Position numbers and translations under genes: made by a program. Shown here one piece after another: positions 17,419 to 25,046 of a stretch of 41,948 bases of DNA. The DNA comes from Candidatus Melainabacteria bacterium. GTDB lineage: Bacteria > Cyanobacteriota > Vampirovibrionia > Obscuribacterales > Obscuribacteraceae. The notes under the pieces were generated by a model. The model searched no databases. It was not told the DNA's origin and was given only the letters and a program-made list of their open reading frames with translations. The stretch's first letter is position 1, and each line of letters starts with the position of its first letter. Location of the stretch: NCBI GenBank assembly GCA_003151275.1, contig PLXC01000048.1:8485-50432 (forward strand). The letters run 5' to 3'.

Positions 17419-17604
17419 ATGCACCTAATGCACCTTATTTGGGTCGCCGGCCACGTGATTGGCTTTTTTCACCAACCCTCTGTGATCGTTTGCTCGGTCA
17501 TGGTGGTCCTCGGATCCATTCTGATATACGTCTTTTTCAAAGTGTTCGAGCGCGATCTGTTTGGTGATTCTGATTCCGACAGCGGTTACACGCGTAACTT
17601 GTAG
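17419..17604 (+). CDS. Small single-span membrane protein (family with 24169-24312)
   Basis: 61 residues from ATG 17419, preceded by GGAA at 17410-17413; ATG 17428 is also possible. One strong membrane span (SVIVCSVMVVLGSILIYVFF), then a short polar tail KVFERDLFGDSDSD. It aligns over almost its full length with the protein at 24169: both begin MH, carry VLGS in the span, and end Y(V/I)FF(K/R)(V/L)FExDLF. I do not know a named family with this signature. The Asp/Ser tail probably faces the cytoplasm given the basic residue after the span. It stands alone on the plus strand between minus-strand genes. Confidence 0.6.
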   Translation: MHLMHLIWVAGHVIGFFHQPSVIVCSVMVVLGSILIYVFFKVFERDLFGDSDSDSGYTRNL

Positions 17605-17721
17605 TCCGGCTTAGTCACCTTCAGTCAAGCCGCCTCAGTCAGAATCGCGGAGCTTGCGCGCTTCCTGACGATCCCTTGCCGCGGCAGCTGCGTACATAGC
17701 AACAAATTTCAGCCAGGTCTT

Positions 17722-18726
17722 TTATGCCGCTGATGGCTTGCTTATGTGCGTAAGTACTTCATGGGCCGCACCGATTATTCCTGCATAGATTCCAAGCTCA
17801 GAGTGAAGAATCTGAACAGATTCGGCATAGCGCGGCATACATCTATCTATTACCATTTCTCTCAATAATTCAAAATTTACCACACTGCTCAATCCGCCGC
17901 TTATGATGAAGCATTCGGGATCGAGGATGTGGGCTAAGCTGGCGATGCCTGCAGCTAAATGCTGGTGCCAAATATTCAGTCCCCTTTGAGCGATGATATC
18001 GCCGTTGTCTGCGGCAGCTGTAATCATTCTTGTGGTTAGAAAGTCCGCGTGATTGGCTAATTCGCTTTGAGCGCTAGTGACGCCTGGTAGAAGCTCCTTT
18101 GTGGTGGCTACAAGACCGCGTCCGGAGCCATATTCCTCCCAGCAATCAAACAGTCCACAAGTACAAAAGCGTTGATTACCAAGCGAAATGCGCATGTGTC
18201 CACCTTCTGCTGCAGCCAGGTGAGCTCCTCTATACACCTTACCCCGCATTATAATGCCCGTGCCGATGCCGGTTCCAAGCGTGACTCCGACTACGCACTC
18301 TTTGTCTTCCATTCTCATTGCTAGCGTGTCGCCATATGCTGCGGCGTTAGCATCGTTATCGACTTGGATCGGCAGCATTGTGCGGCTTTCTATCAGCGTC
18401 TTTAGCGGAGTGCCTTCCCAACCCGGCAAGTTGCCGGTAGAGCCGAGGATATTGCCAGTGGTCGGATCAACAACGCCGGCTGTGGCAATGCCGGCGCCTG
18501 CGAGCACATGCTCGTTTTGAAAACACTTGATCAAATCCACAATCGCGCTAACGATGTGGTCTGCGCCATGGGGTGTTGGCACCGTCCGTGGTTCGGATAT
18601 AACTTTGAAGTCTGCGACTACAGCGGCACTGAGCTTGGTGCCACCAAGATCGATGCCCAACGCGGGCATCTTATTTTTCAGCATTGAGTCTAGCGTTTGA
18701 CCACTAGCACTTTCCGCTGGATTCAT
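17722..18726 (-). CDS. ROK-family sugar kinase (glucokinase-like)
   Basis: ROK kinases phosphorylate glucose or related hexoses with ATP. Seen: phosphate loop DLGGTK (26-31), sugar-binding EGGHMRISL and the zinc motif CTCGLFDCWEE (near 187-197; CxCGxxxCxE), DNDANAAAYG with the catalytic Asp, and GVTLGTGIGTGII. 334 residues is typical. The ATG at 18726 directly abuts the stop codon of the upstream LptD-like gene, with no gap, so translation is likely coupled; a shorter start at MPALG (codon 20) is possible. Exact sugar cannot be told; glucose would feed the zwf operon at 30 kb, while GlcNAc or ManNAc would suit an envelope role. Confidence 0.85.
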   Translation of the reverse strand: MNPAESASGQTLDSMLKNKMPALGIDLGGTKLSAAVVADFKVISEPRTVPTPHGADHIVSAIVDLIKCFQNEHVLAGAGIATAGVVDPTTGNILGSTGNLPGWEGTPLKTLIESRTMLPIQVDNDANAAAYGDTLAMRMEDKECVVGVTLGTGIGTGIIMRGKVYRGAHLAAAEGGHMRISLGNQRFCTCGLFDCWEEYGSGRGLVATTKELLPGVTSAQSELANHADFLTTRMITAAADNGDIIAQRGLNIWHQHLAAGIASLAHILDPECFIISGGLSSVVNFELLREMVIDRCMPRYAESVQILHSELGIYAGIIGAAHEVLTHISKPSAA

Positions 18727-20751
18727 TTAAATGCCACCCTGTTGACCCTGGTCGGGACTGCCTTTCAAAGCAAATCTCTGGAACGGAATCTTTGAGCCAT
18801 ACAGCATGTCGAAGCCAAAACGATTTGTGCCTCGGATCATATCTCGTGACAAAATCAGTTTGCAATCGTCCGGTCCAATCGCTGCTGTGAGTGTCTTTGC
18901 GTATGACATTTTTGCGTCGAGGTTGTAGCCAACCAAACCGCCGACAGTGACAAATTTACTCGCTTTAACGTCGCCGGCAATATAAGTCGATCTGGAGCCC
19001 TGAATAAATTGGTCAAAGACAAACGGAGACGATCCCTTAACAGCAGATTGTGTATATCCACCTTGCAATCGCACTTTGTTTAAGTGCGCGTCCAATACAG
19101 GTCCTGCTTGAGTCATCAGGCGGGCATTGCCCGTCGAGTAGCCGCTCACGCCTGTGCCACCATAGATGTAAGACTTCAAACCATACCTATCATCTCCTAC
19201 GACAAAGAGAGGATGCGTCGTCGCTGTCACTTGCTCGGACACTCTCAGTGCTGTAGTCATTACTGTCTTTGTTTGCGCCGCTGAACCGAATAGTTGGGCG
19301 TAAGCTGTGCCACTTTGGTTGATTAGCTGTGGATTGTCTTGTGCTATGCCAGCCGCTGTCCGGAAGTTTACGTTTTGAACAAATGGAATTTTGTTGAGGG
19401 AATGATTGTCCACAACTTCAGCTATAGCCCGTGCTCTTCTGTAACCATAAAGTCCGTCATTCAAGTAGCGGTTTATGCCTGACTGCAATCGAATGTTTTT
19501 GTAGAGTCTAGTTTTAAAATCTGCGACCAATAAATTGCTGACGCTGCCATAAGCAATATGGCTGGTGAATCTATCGTTTGTAAATGAGACTTGACCGCCC
19601 AGACCAATTTTGCCGTTGTTAGGGTCGGTCGCCGCTGTTTGTCCAACTTGTTTCCCACCAAACTGAATCATTGGTGACCAGGACAATACACCGTCTTTGC
19701 CGATGCCGGTGTTGAATTTAGGTCCAACGTTGATACCACCGGATTGCATGTTGTTGCCTATATACGGAGTGATGGGCATCGTCACTCGGGTCTCACCGCC
19801 TACAGTGGCAGTCAATTTTCCCAGAGGTATACTGAATTTATCGAACTGCATCCTTGCACCAAACATGGTGAGGTTGCCCTCTTCTTTATATCGCTCATAA
19901 ACAATCTTGTTCGCTTTAAAAACGAAATGCTGTTTGCCATTCAGATAGGCGTCAGGGTGCTGCATTTTTAGCGCGGTTTCATCGCGATAACTGATCGGAC
20001 CATACATCGCGTTTCGCTGCATGTAAAAAGGCTTCGGCGGGGTCATGGTGCCGTTCTTAAAGGTTAGACCCGTCTTGGTTCCTTCTGCTACGCGCGCGAC
20101 AACTAGCGAACCTTGTATTTCAGTGTCAGGCTTTGTGATCAGATATTCATCTGAAGTGACGTGGAATTTGAAGGCACTGCCCGTAGTCAGTTGTCCGCTT
20201 CTATAAATACGAACGTTACCGCGTGCATCCATCGTCTGATCATTTTGATCGTAGAGGATCATGTCGGCTTCAAGCTTAGAATTCTGTCCCGCGATGATGG
20301 CGACAGCGTTACCCGTGCCCAAAAAAGTATTCTTTTCCTGGTCATATTCTGTGTCGTCGGCAACTATTTGGACGGTGCCTTTCAGCGTAGTATCGTCAGC
20401 GATGGCATCGGCGCTGTCATCTGGAGGCGCTGCTGATGCTGAAGCTTGTTTGGCGGCTGCAGCTGTTGGATCAGAGGCAGCGTTTTCTTTAGCTAGCGGC
20501 TCCGAGCCGCCCGGCATGGGCAAAAGCTCTTCACTTTCGGTGATATCCCCAGCTTCTGTCGGCACTACTTTTGGTGTCGCCGGTTTGGGTTTGGCAATGT
20601 CTAACTTGGGTGTCATCGGCAAAAGCATGGTTCCGGTCGGCCCGGTCGCCTGTGCCAGCGCTTGATAACAATATGTTGATTGCAGGCCTAAGACCAAACT
20701 TAAAGCGAGATAAAAGCTTTTCTGAGCGGTGTGTCCTGGCTTAAATGCCAT
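18727..20751 (-). CDS. LptA/OstA-domain outer-membrane protein, LptD-like
   Basis: 674 residues with a signal peptide (cut near QALAQA). After a Pro/Ala/Ser-rich linker (about 35-120) an OstA/LptA domain occupies about 125-260 (GTVQIVADDTEYDQEKNTFLGTGNA, KLEADMILYDQ, MDARGNVRI). The remaining 400 residues are alternating beta-strand segments with many Gly/Asn turns (SGGINVGPKFNTGIG, SPMIQFGG), as in an outer-membrane barrel. This domain order is that of LptD, which inserts LPS in the outer leaflet. Similarity in the barrel is too low to call lptD firmly; a cyanobacterial-type DUF3769 protein is the alternative. AAGGGG six bases before the ATG is a good ribosome site. The ROK kinase follows with no gap. 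Confidence 0.72.
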   Translation of the reverse strand: MAFKPGHTAQKSFYLALSLVLGLQSTYCYQALAQATGPTGTMLLPMTPKLDIAKPKPATPKVVPTEAGDITESEELLPMPGGSEPLAKENAASDPTAAAAKQASASAAPPDDSADAIADDTTLKGTVQIVADDTEYDQEKNTFLGTGNAVAIIAGQNSKLEADMILYDQNDQTMDARGNVRIYRSGQLTTGSAFKFHVTSDEYLITKPDTEIQGSLVVARVAEGTKTGLTFKNGTMTPPKPFYMQRNAMYGPISYRDETALKMQHPDAYLNGKQHFVFKANKIVYERYKEEGNLTMFGARMQFDKFSIPLGKLTATVGGETRVTMPITPYIGNNMQSGGINVGPKFNTGIGKDGVLSWSPMIQFGGKQVGQTAATDPNNGKIGLGGQVSFTNDRFTSHIAYGSVSNLLVADFKTRLYKNIRLQSGINRYLNDGLYGYRRARAIAEVVDNHSLNKIPFVQNVNFRTAAGIAQDNPQLINQSGTAYAQLFGSAAQTKTVMTTALRVSEQVTATTHPLFVVGDDRYGLKSYIYGGTGVSGYSTGNARLMTQAGPVLDAHLNKVRLQGGYTQSAVKGSSPFVFDQFIQGSRSTYIAGDVKASKFVTVGGLVGYNLDAKMSYAKTLTAAIGPDDCKLILSRDMIRGTNRFGFDMLYGSKIPFQRFALKGSPDQGQQGGI

Positions 20752-20756
20752 TTTGT

Positions 20757-20780
20757 CCCCTTGTTCTAGCCCCTAAGGGG
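20757..20780 (-). promoter_or_regulatory. Possible ribosome-site-masking hairpin upstream of lptD-like gene
   Basis: In the mRNA sense, CCCCTT (complement of 20775-20780) can pair with the ribosome site AAGGGG (complement of 20757-20762), a 6-bp stem with a 12-base loop. The same CCCCT can instead pair with an adjacent AGGGG (20770-20774). Two exclusive foldings would let the leader switch between open and closed. Confidence 0.4.
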
Positions 20781-20808
20781 TTCGTTCTGATGCGCCTGGT
20801 GAGCTCGG

Positions 20809-20854
20809 TGATCTCGATCATCTCGTAATGGTAATCTCGGCAATCTGACTGTTT
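20809..20854. repeat. Imperfect 23-bp direct repeat carrying ATCTCG motifs
   Basis: ATCTCG begins at 20811, 20820 and 20834, with ATCTGA at 20843: two pairs at 9-bp spacing, 23 bp apart. It may be a regulator-binding cluster for the leftward gene or a chance local duplication. Confidence 0.35.
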
Positions 20855-20991
20855 TGTGAAGCGCGCGGTACGCTGAAAATTCCATAAACGCCGGCTGGAT
20901 GTCAATAATTCAGTCAATACTAGTAGAAATGCAGGTCTGCGGTCAAGGAAGTTTGCCCAATCTAACACGTGAAACGTAGTTACAAATACGT

Positions 20992-21019
20992 CTAACGAGC
21001 TTCTAACGCGATCCTAACG
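20992..21019 (+). promoter_or_regulatory. PhoB/OmpR-type 11-bp direct-repeat box
   Basis: CTAACG occurs at 20992, 21003 and 21014, exactly 11 bp apart, with a related CTAACA at 20962. Three half-sites on one helix face are the layout of PhoB/SphR/PhoP boxes; the cyanobacterial Pho box uses 8-bp repeats of the type (C/T)TTAACCT with 3-bp spacers, similar but not identical to these. It lies about 110-150 bases upstream of the Fe-ADH start. Confidence 0.45.
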
Positions 21020-21167
21020 GGGATGCAAAGCCAATGAAGAATTTGTTATCTTCGACATGTTCGTGTTCTAATTGAACAAATCATTCTTGTAAGGCCCACA
21101 GCCTCCTTTTAAAGCTAACCTGAAGGCTATGCAAGAGATATTTCAAGTCAACTTGCAGAGAACCAAC

Positions 21168-22322
21168 ATGAATCCCTTTGTTTTCCATTCACCGACAAAA
21201 GTTACTTTTGGAGAAGGTGCGTCCTTAACGGCTGCTGAAGTTGCCAAGGAGTGTGGCGCCACCAAAACATTCATCGTCACCGATGAAATACTGATGAAAA
21301 CCGGCATTTTGAAGCCGATTTTGAGTGCTTTTGAAGAGAATTCGTACTGTTTATTCACAGACGTGCCGTCGGATTCCGATGTCGACACAGTTAACAAAGC
21401 TGCCAATTTGGCGCGCCAGTTTGGTACGAATTGCGTGCTGGCCATCGGCGGTGGTTCTGTTCTAGACACGGCAAAAGTCGTAAACATCTGTCTATCACTG
21501 GGCGGTGAACTACTTGACTATCAAGGGCTGAACAATCTGGCCGATCGACTTAGCCCGATCATCGCGATTCCCACCACTGCCGGAACAGGATCCGAGGTTT
21601 CTATGGTGGCGATGGTCAAAGATCATAAGGAAGGTAAGAAACTGCTTTTTGGTAGTCGCTTTCTTGCTCCAGATCAAGCGATCCTTGACCCAACTTTGCT
21701 CGTTTCTCTGCCACCACGTCTGACTGCCGCCACAGGACTGGATGCGATCACTCACGCTATCGAGTCATTCTCCGCAGTGATCAGCAGTTCGAGCTTTACG
21801 GATGCACTTTGTCTGGAAGCAATGAGAATGTTGTTCGATAATCTTCCGCGTGCCACTACTCATGGTGACGATTTAGAAGCTCGTTCCGCTACTTTAATCG
21901 CCAGTGCAATGGCCGGTGTTGCCTTTACTAACTCAGGTGTTGGCATCGTTCATGCCCTGGCACACGCTACTGGTGCCACTTTCGGCACTCATCACGGCTT
22001 GGCAAATTCCATTCTTCTGCCACATTGTATGAATTTCAATTTGGATGCAATCTCATATCGCTACGCTTTAATAAGCAGACATTTGGGATTCTCGAAAAGT
22101 GCCAATGACAACGAAGCTGCTGGAGCGCTAATCAAGTCTGTGGAGGAGATTTCAGCAAAAGTTGGATTGCCGAGTCGCTTGCGAGACTGCGGAATTCCGG
22201 TTCTAAACAGAGCTCAACTGGACGAACTGGCCTTTTTGGCCAGTACAGATCCTGCAATAATGTTCAATCCGAAGGAAAGCTCGGCGCAAGATATTATTGG
22301 GATTTACGAGAGGGCTTATTAA
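21168..22322 (+). CDS. Iron-containing alcohol dehydrogenase
   Basis: Group III (Fe-dependent) NAD(P) dehydrogenase that interconverts alcohols and aldehydes in the cytoplasm. Seen: N-terminal Rossmann part with GGGSVLDTAKVV, TTAGTGSEVS, and the metal-binding C-terminal half with GLDAITHAIES and ALAHATGATFGTHHGLANSILLPH, which carry the Asp/His metal ligands. Starting at ATG 21168 (MNPFVFHSPTK) gives 384 residues and the family-typical N-terminus; ATG 21129 is possible but its GAAGG is only two bases away. The TAA overlaps the ATG of the SCP2 gene (TAATG), so the pair is coupled. A PhoB-like box lies upstream. The substrate cannot be inferred from sequence. Confidence 0.88.
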   Translation: MNPFVFHSPTKVTFGEGASLTAAEVAKECGATKTFIVTDEILMKTGILKPILSAFEENSYCLFTDVPSDSDVDTVNKAANLARQFGTNCVLAIGGGSVLDTAKVVNICLSLGGELLDYQGLNNLADRLSPIIAIPTTAGTGSEVSMVAMVKDHKEGKKLLFGSRFLAPDQAILDPTLLVSLPPRLTAATGLDAITHAIESFSAVISSSSFTDALCLEAMRMLFDNLPRATTHGDDLEARSATLIASAMAGVAFTNSGVGIVHALAHATGATFGTHHGLANSILLPHCMNFNLDAISYRYALISRHLGFSKSANDNEAAGALIKSVEEISAKVGLPSRLRDCGIPVLNRAQLDELAFLASTDPAIMFNPKESSAQDIIGIYERAY

Positions 22323-22738
22323 TGCCGGTTTACGCGAACAGTGAAGAGTTGGATCAGATCATGGATGAGCTATGGTCAGCGATTGGTAAGAGTCCTGAGA
22401 TGGGTCCTCAACTGTTGCAGTCGAAGATGATTGTTCAATTTCACTATAGAGAACCGGACGGCCGCATAACTGTTGATTGCAGCGACGGCAAGGAAATGAA
22501 GGTGAACACCGGTGATTGCACGATCAAGCCAATCGTTGAAATGTTCATGAAGTCAGACGTGGCGCATGAATTTTGGCTGGGCAAAATAAGTGTGCCTGTG
22601 GCAATTTTGACGGGCAAAATTGTTTCGAAGGGACCTGTAAACAGAGCACTGGCATTGCTTCCTGTTATTAAGCTTGCTTTTCCTTTGTACATAGAAATTT
22701 ATCAAAAACATAGCAAACAAGTTGTCGTTCCTACATAG
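22322..22738 (+). CDS. SCP2 sterol-carrier-like domain protein
   Basis: 138 residues forming a single SCP2 domain: IVQFHYREPDGRITVDCSDGKEMKV, a helix, and FWLGKISVPVAILTGKIVSKGPVNRALALLPVIKLAFP. SCP2 folds make a hydrophobic tunnel that carries lipids or long acyl/alkyl compounds. Translation starts in the stop codon of the Fe-dependent dehydrogenase, so the two products are probably made in matched amounts; presenting a long-chain alcohol or aldehyde to the enzyme is a reasonable inference, not shown. Confidence 0.8.
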   Translation: MPVYANSEELDQIMDELWSAIGKSPEMGPQLLQSKMIVQFHYREPDGRITVDCSDGKEMKVNTGDCTIKPIVEMFMKSDVAHEFWLGKISVPVAILTGKIVSKGPVNRALALLPVIKLAFPLYIEIYQKHSKQVVVPT

Positions 22739-22897
22739 ACATAATTGAGTTGGAACTCCAAACTGGAATTCCGCACGATTGCTTTTTGTGGTGTAACAAG
22801 TCTCTTTCGCCAATTGATATTCTTGTTTAGCGCGAAAGTTTGGGAGCTGAGCAAGTGGACCGAGGAAGATGCAGAGAACTAGTCTGGTAGCGCGTCT

Positions 22898-23959
22898 TTG
22901 AAACCGGAGAACAATGTTGTTATAACCATTGGCGAGATCGTCGTCGATTGGATTTCACTAGACACCGGTCTTAATTTCACGGATGCAACGGATTTTCATC
23001 GCTCTCTGGGTGGTAATGCCACTAATGTTTCGGTTGCGGTTTCCCGGTTAGGAAGCCCAGCCCGACTAATTGCGAAGATTGGCACTGATTTGCATGCTGA
23101 CCTGGTGCGGGCCAAATTGATTGACGAAAACATCGACTTGGATTTTCTGTTCGTTGATACACGATATCCAACGGCTCAATGCTATGGCATTCGAGATGCG
23201 CATGACGAGGCTATTTACTACAATTGGCCAAAGCCCAACGCAGCAATCATGCTCTGTGAGGATGACATTACATATGATGCCTTCAACAGGGCAGCATCAA
23301 TTCATGCGACAGGTATTTCGCTCACTGTCGAACCTCGTAAATCTGCTGTTCTTAAGGCTCTAGAGATGGCCCAAGCCCAATCTGTTCTTGTCTCATTCGA
23401 TGCTGGTTTTCCAACGGACAGCCATGAATCGATCGATGACGCTCGAAAGGCTATGATGCTGGCGGACATTGTCAAAATCAATTTGTCCGAACTGTTTTAT
23501 TGGACCGGACTTGGCAAAGATTCGATTGCCGATCATCTTTCGCGTTTACAGCAAGCGAATTTTTCTCTATCCGATCCAGTTGTTGAAGATTTGCGATTAG
23601 CGATTGATGCCTTTATGAAAGAGCATCATCCTGCCGCTCTTCTAATCACTTTTGGACCGCATGGCTCATGCGTCGTTACGAGCGAGACTACACTCTACAG
23701 TCCACCTTTTGCAGTCGAGTCGGTTTCGTCAATTGGCGCCGGTGACGCCTACATAGCTGCCATCTTGCACTGCCTAAGCAAGCGACAAGTTACTGCCAAA
23801 TCTCTATCCTCATTGTCGCCAAAAGATTGGCTCGAGATCATTGCATTCGCCAATGCTGTTGGTGCTTTAGCCACGAGACATTTAAGCGCAGTCGGTTCTT
23901 TGCCAACACAGCAAGAGGTGCGCCAGCTGTTGGATAAAGTGCCGCCAGCCGTTGGATAA
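22898..23959 (+). CDS. PfkB-family carbohydrate kinase (fructokinase-like)
   Basis: 353 residues, ribokinase fold: TIGEIVVDWISL at the start, GGNATNVSVAVSRLG (PfkB signature 1, substrate binding) near 38-52, KINLSELFYWTG, and SIGAGDAYIAAIL (signature 2, catalytic Asp in GAGD) near 277-289. The family phosphorylates fructose, 2-keto-3-deoxygluconate, ribose or similar sugars with ATP; the exact substrate is not resolved. No ATG is in frame near the start; TTG 22898 fits the family N-terminus but has no strong ribosome site. The last codons (DKVPPAVG) are part of a 22-bp degenerate repeat that runs past the stop. Confidence 0.85.
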   Translation: MKPENNVVITIGEIVVDWISLDTGLNFTDATDFHRSLGGNATNVSVAVSRLGSPARLIAKIGTDLHADLVRAKLIDENIDLDFLFVDTRYPTAQCYGIRDAHDEAIYYNWPKPNAAIMLCEDDITYDAFNRAASIHATGISLTVEPRKSAVLKALEMAQAQSVLVSFDAGFPTDSHESIDDARKAMMLADIVKINLSELFYWTGLGKDSIADHLSRLQQANFSLSDPVVEDLRLAIDAFMKEHHPAALLITFGPHGSCVVTSETTLYSPPFAVESVSSIGAGDAYIAAILHCLSKRQVTAKSLSSLSPKDWLEIIAFANAVGALATRHLSAVGSLPTQQEVRQLLDKVPPAVG

Positions 23960-24053
23960 GGACTTGCTAAACCACCCTAGCTTTTGGCTAAACTACCGCT
24001 GGCTTTTGCATAAAGAACCGCCAGCGCTTAGATAAACCGGCAATAGATGCTTA
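23932..24053 (+). repeat. Degenerate 22-bp tandem repeat spanning the pfkB-type gene's 3' end
   Basis: Units begin (G/C)(A/C)TAAA and contain CCGCCAGC, CCCTAGC or CCGCTGGC: 23932, a short unit at 23954, then 23966, 23987, 24009 and 24031, lengths 21-23 bases. CGCTGGC and GCCAGCG in neighbouring units can pair as a 7-bp stem, so it may also act as a 3'-end structure. Confidence 0.55.
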
Positions 24054-24168
24054 ACTGCATTTTATCGTCGCCTCAATTCGTGACCCCCCAAGTTTAATGA
24101 GGACGCCATGTTTCATTTAACACAACTTATTGTTACACTTGCTGCGGAATCTAAGCTTTGGCGGGCTC

Positions 24169-24312
24169 ATGCATTTCTTCTTTGTCCAAACTATAAATGG
24201 ACTTTTGCACAGCTTCACTACCTGGCTAACTATTGGTCTAGTGCTCGGCTCAGTTGCGTCTGTCTACATTTTCTTTCGTCTGTTCGAAAGCGACCTTTTC
24301 AGCGCCGATTAA
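24169..24312 (+). CDS. Small single-span membrane protein (family with 17419-17604)
   Basis: 47 residues from ATG 24169 (MHFFFVQTINGLLH), one membrane span (WLTIGLVLGSVASVYIFF) and the tail RLFESDLFSAD. It aligns with the protein at 17419 with a single one-residue gap; VLGS and the Y-I-FF-R-LFE-DLF tail are shared. GGCGG sits a few bases before this ATG. The strongest ribosome site here (GAGGACGCC before ATG 24108) opens another frame whose first codons run 61 bases before this start, so translation may begin there as a leader, or a frameshift may have changed the N-terminus. Confidence 0.5.
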   Translation: MHFFFVQTINGLLHSFTTWLTIGLVLGSVASVYIFFRLFESDLFSAD

Positions 24313-24356
24313 ATTGCAATCGTACTAATCACACTCGACGGATCGCGATCCCGAAA

Positions 24357-24381
24357 TGGAGCGCACGCATCCTGCGTCCGA
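24357..24381 (+). repeat. Dispersed REP-like hairpin element, copy 3, with changed arms
   Basis: TGGAGCGC followed by ACGCA-TCC-TGCGT. Head and ATCCT core match copies at 4693 and 16066, but both arms differ while pairing is kept. It lies between convergent genes, where a hairpin could end transcripts. Confidence 0.55.
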
Positions 24382-24398
24382 GGATAGCGCGTCTACGA

Positions 24399-25046
24399 TC
24401 ACGGCGAAATTACTTTGTCTGCAGCAAACATATATTCGCAGATGGCGAACATGTTTATTATTTGCGCGACAGGGATTTTTCCTTTCAATCCATAAAACTC
24501 AACGCAGAGCCCGCAAACTAGCACCTCGCAGCCTGCATCCTTGAAATCATTCAATACTTTCAAAGCAGTTGATTCAGGTGCCATCAAACGCACACCGGTA
24601 TTTGCCATCAAAATTGCTCTTGGTCGTTGTCCTGATTCAAACATTGTTTGCAAGAACAAATTGATCAAAGTGGTGCTAAATTCAGAATCGCCTTCACCGA
24701 ATTTGTCCTTGCCAAGAAAGACAACATTTCCGACTTTCTCTTGAGGGGCTGTCTTGTCTTTTAAAGTCGACGTCTGCACATGAGCATGATTTTTCACGTC
24801 CGAGTTTTTGCGTTCGATCGTGACCACAAAATTGTCATCTTGTGGTGCACTTGCGAATTGCATCTTCAATGATCTTGCCAGCCGATCCAAATTATTGACA
24901 TTGATTTCGCCATCAACAAGCGCTTCAACTTTTTCAACTGTCGCATCATCCAAAAGTTTTTTTGTTCGTAAAACAGGCTCTGGACAAATCAATCCCCTGA
25001 GATCAATTTTCCGCTCCGTAGCGTTCACCTTACTATCTGCGCTCAT
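24399..25046 (-). CDS. yedF: YedF-like selenium-metabolism protein (TusA + DsrE-like)
   Basis: 215 residues. An N-terminal TusA-like domain (about 12-80) has the CPxP motif LICPEPVLRTKK with Cys21. A linker leads to a DsrE-like domain (about 105-215) ending with CGLCVEFYGLKGKIPVAQIINMFAICEYMFAADKVISP, the two-cysteine signature of the family called sulfurtransferase-like selenium metabolism protein YedF. The family co-occurs with SelD and is thought to handle selenium or sulfur transfer. GAGGTG precedes the ATG by seven bases, and its first 14 bases overlap the end of selD, so the two are coupled. Confidence 0.88.
   Translation of the reverse strand: MSADSKVNATERKIDLRGLICPEPVLRTKKLLDDATVEKVEALVDGEINVNNLDRLARSLKMQFASAPQDDNFVVTIERKNSDVKNHAHVQTSTLKDKTAPQEKVGNVVFLGKDKFGEGDSEFSTTLINLFLQTMFESGQRPRAILMANTGVRLMAPESTALKVLNDFKDAGCEVLVCGLCVEFYGLKGKIPVAQIINMFAICEYMFAADKVISP

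Larger units (their letters stand above)
20752..21128. other. Divergent intergenic region between lptD-like and Fe-ADH genes
   Basis: About 380 bases with no convincing gene. It holds an SD-masking hairpin (20757-20780), four ATCTCG-type repeats (20809-20848) and a three-repeat 11-bp box (20992-21019), and should contain both promoters. Clear -35/-10 pairs were not found; TTATCT near 21046 is a possible -10 for the rightward gene. Confidence 0.5.

Noticed and set aside
20741..20968. 75-codon minus-strand frame upstream of the LptD-like gene
   Set aside because: No ribosome site or family; it covers the repeat-rich regulatory region and overlaps the LptD-like start.
24108..24521. 137-codon plus-strand frame after a good ribosome site
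   Set aside because: Beyond the first 25 codons it is antisense to yedF and has an Arg/Cys-rich, non-protein-like composition. Only its start is kept as a possible leader.
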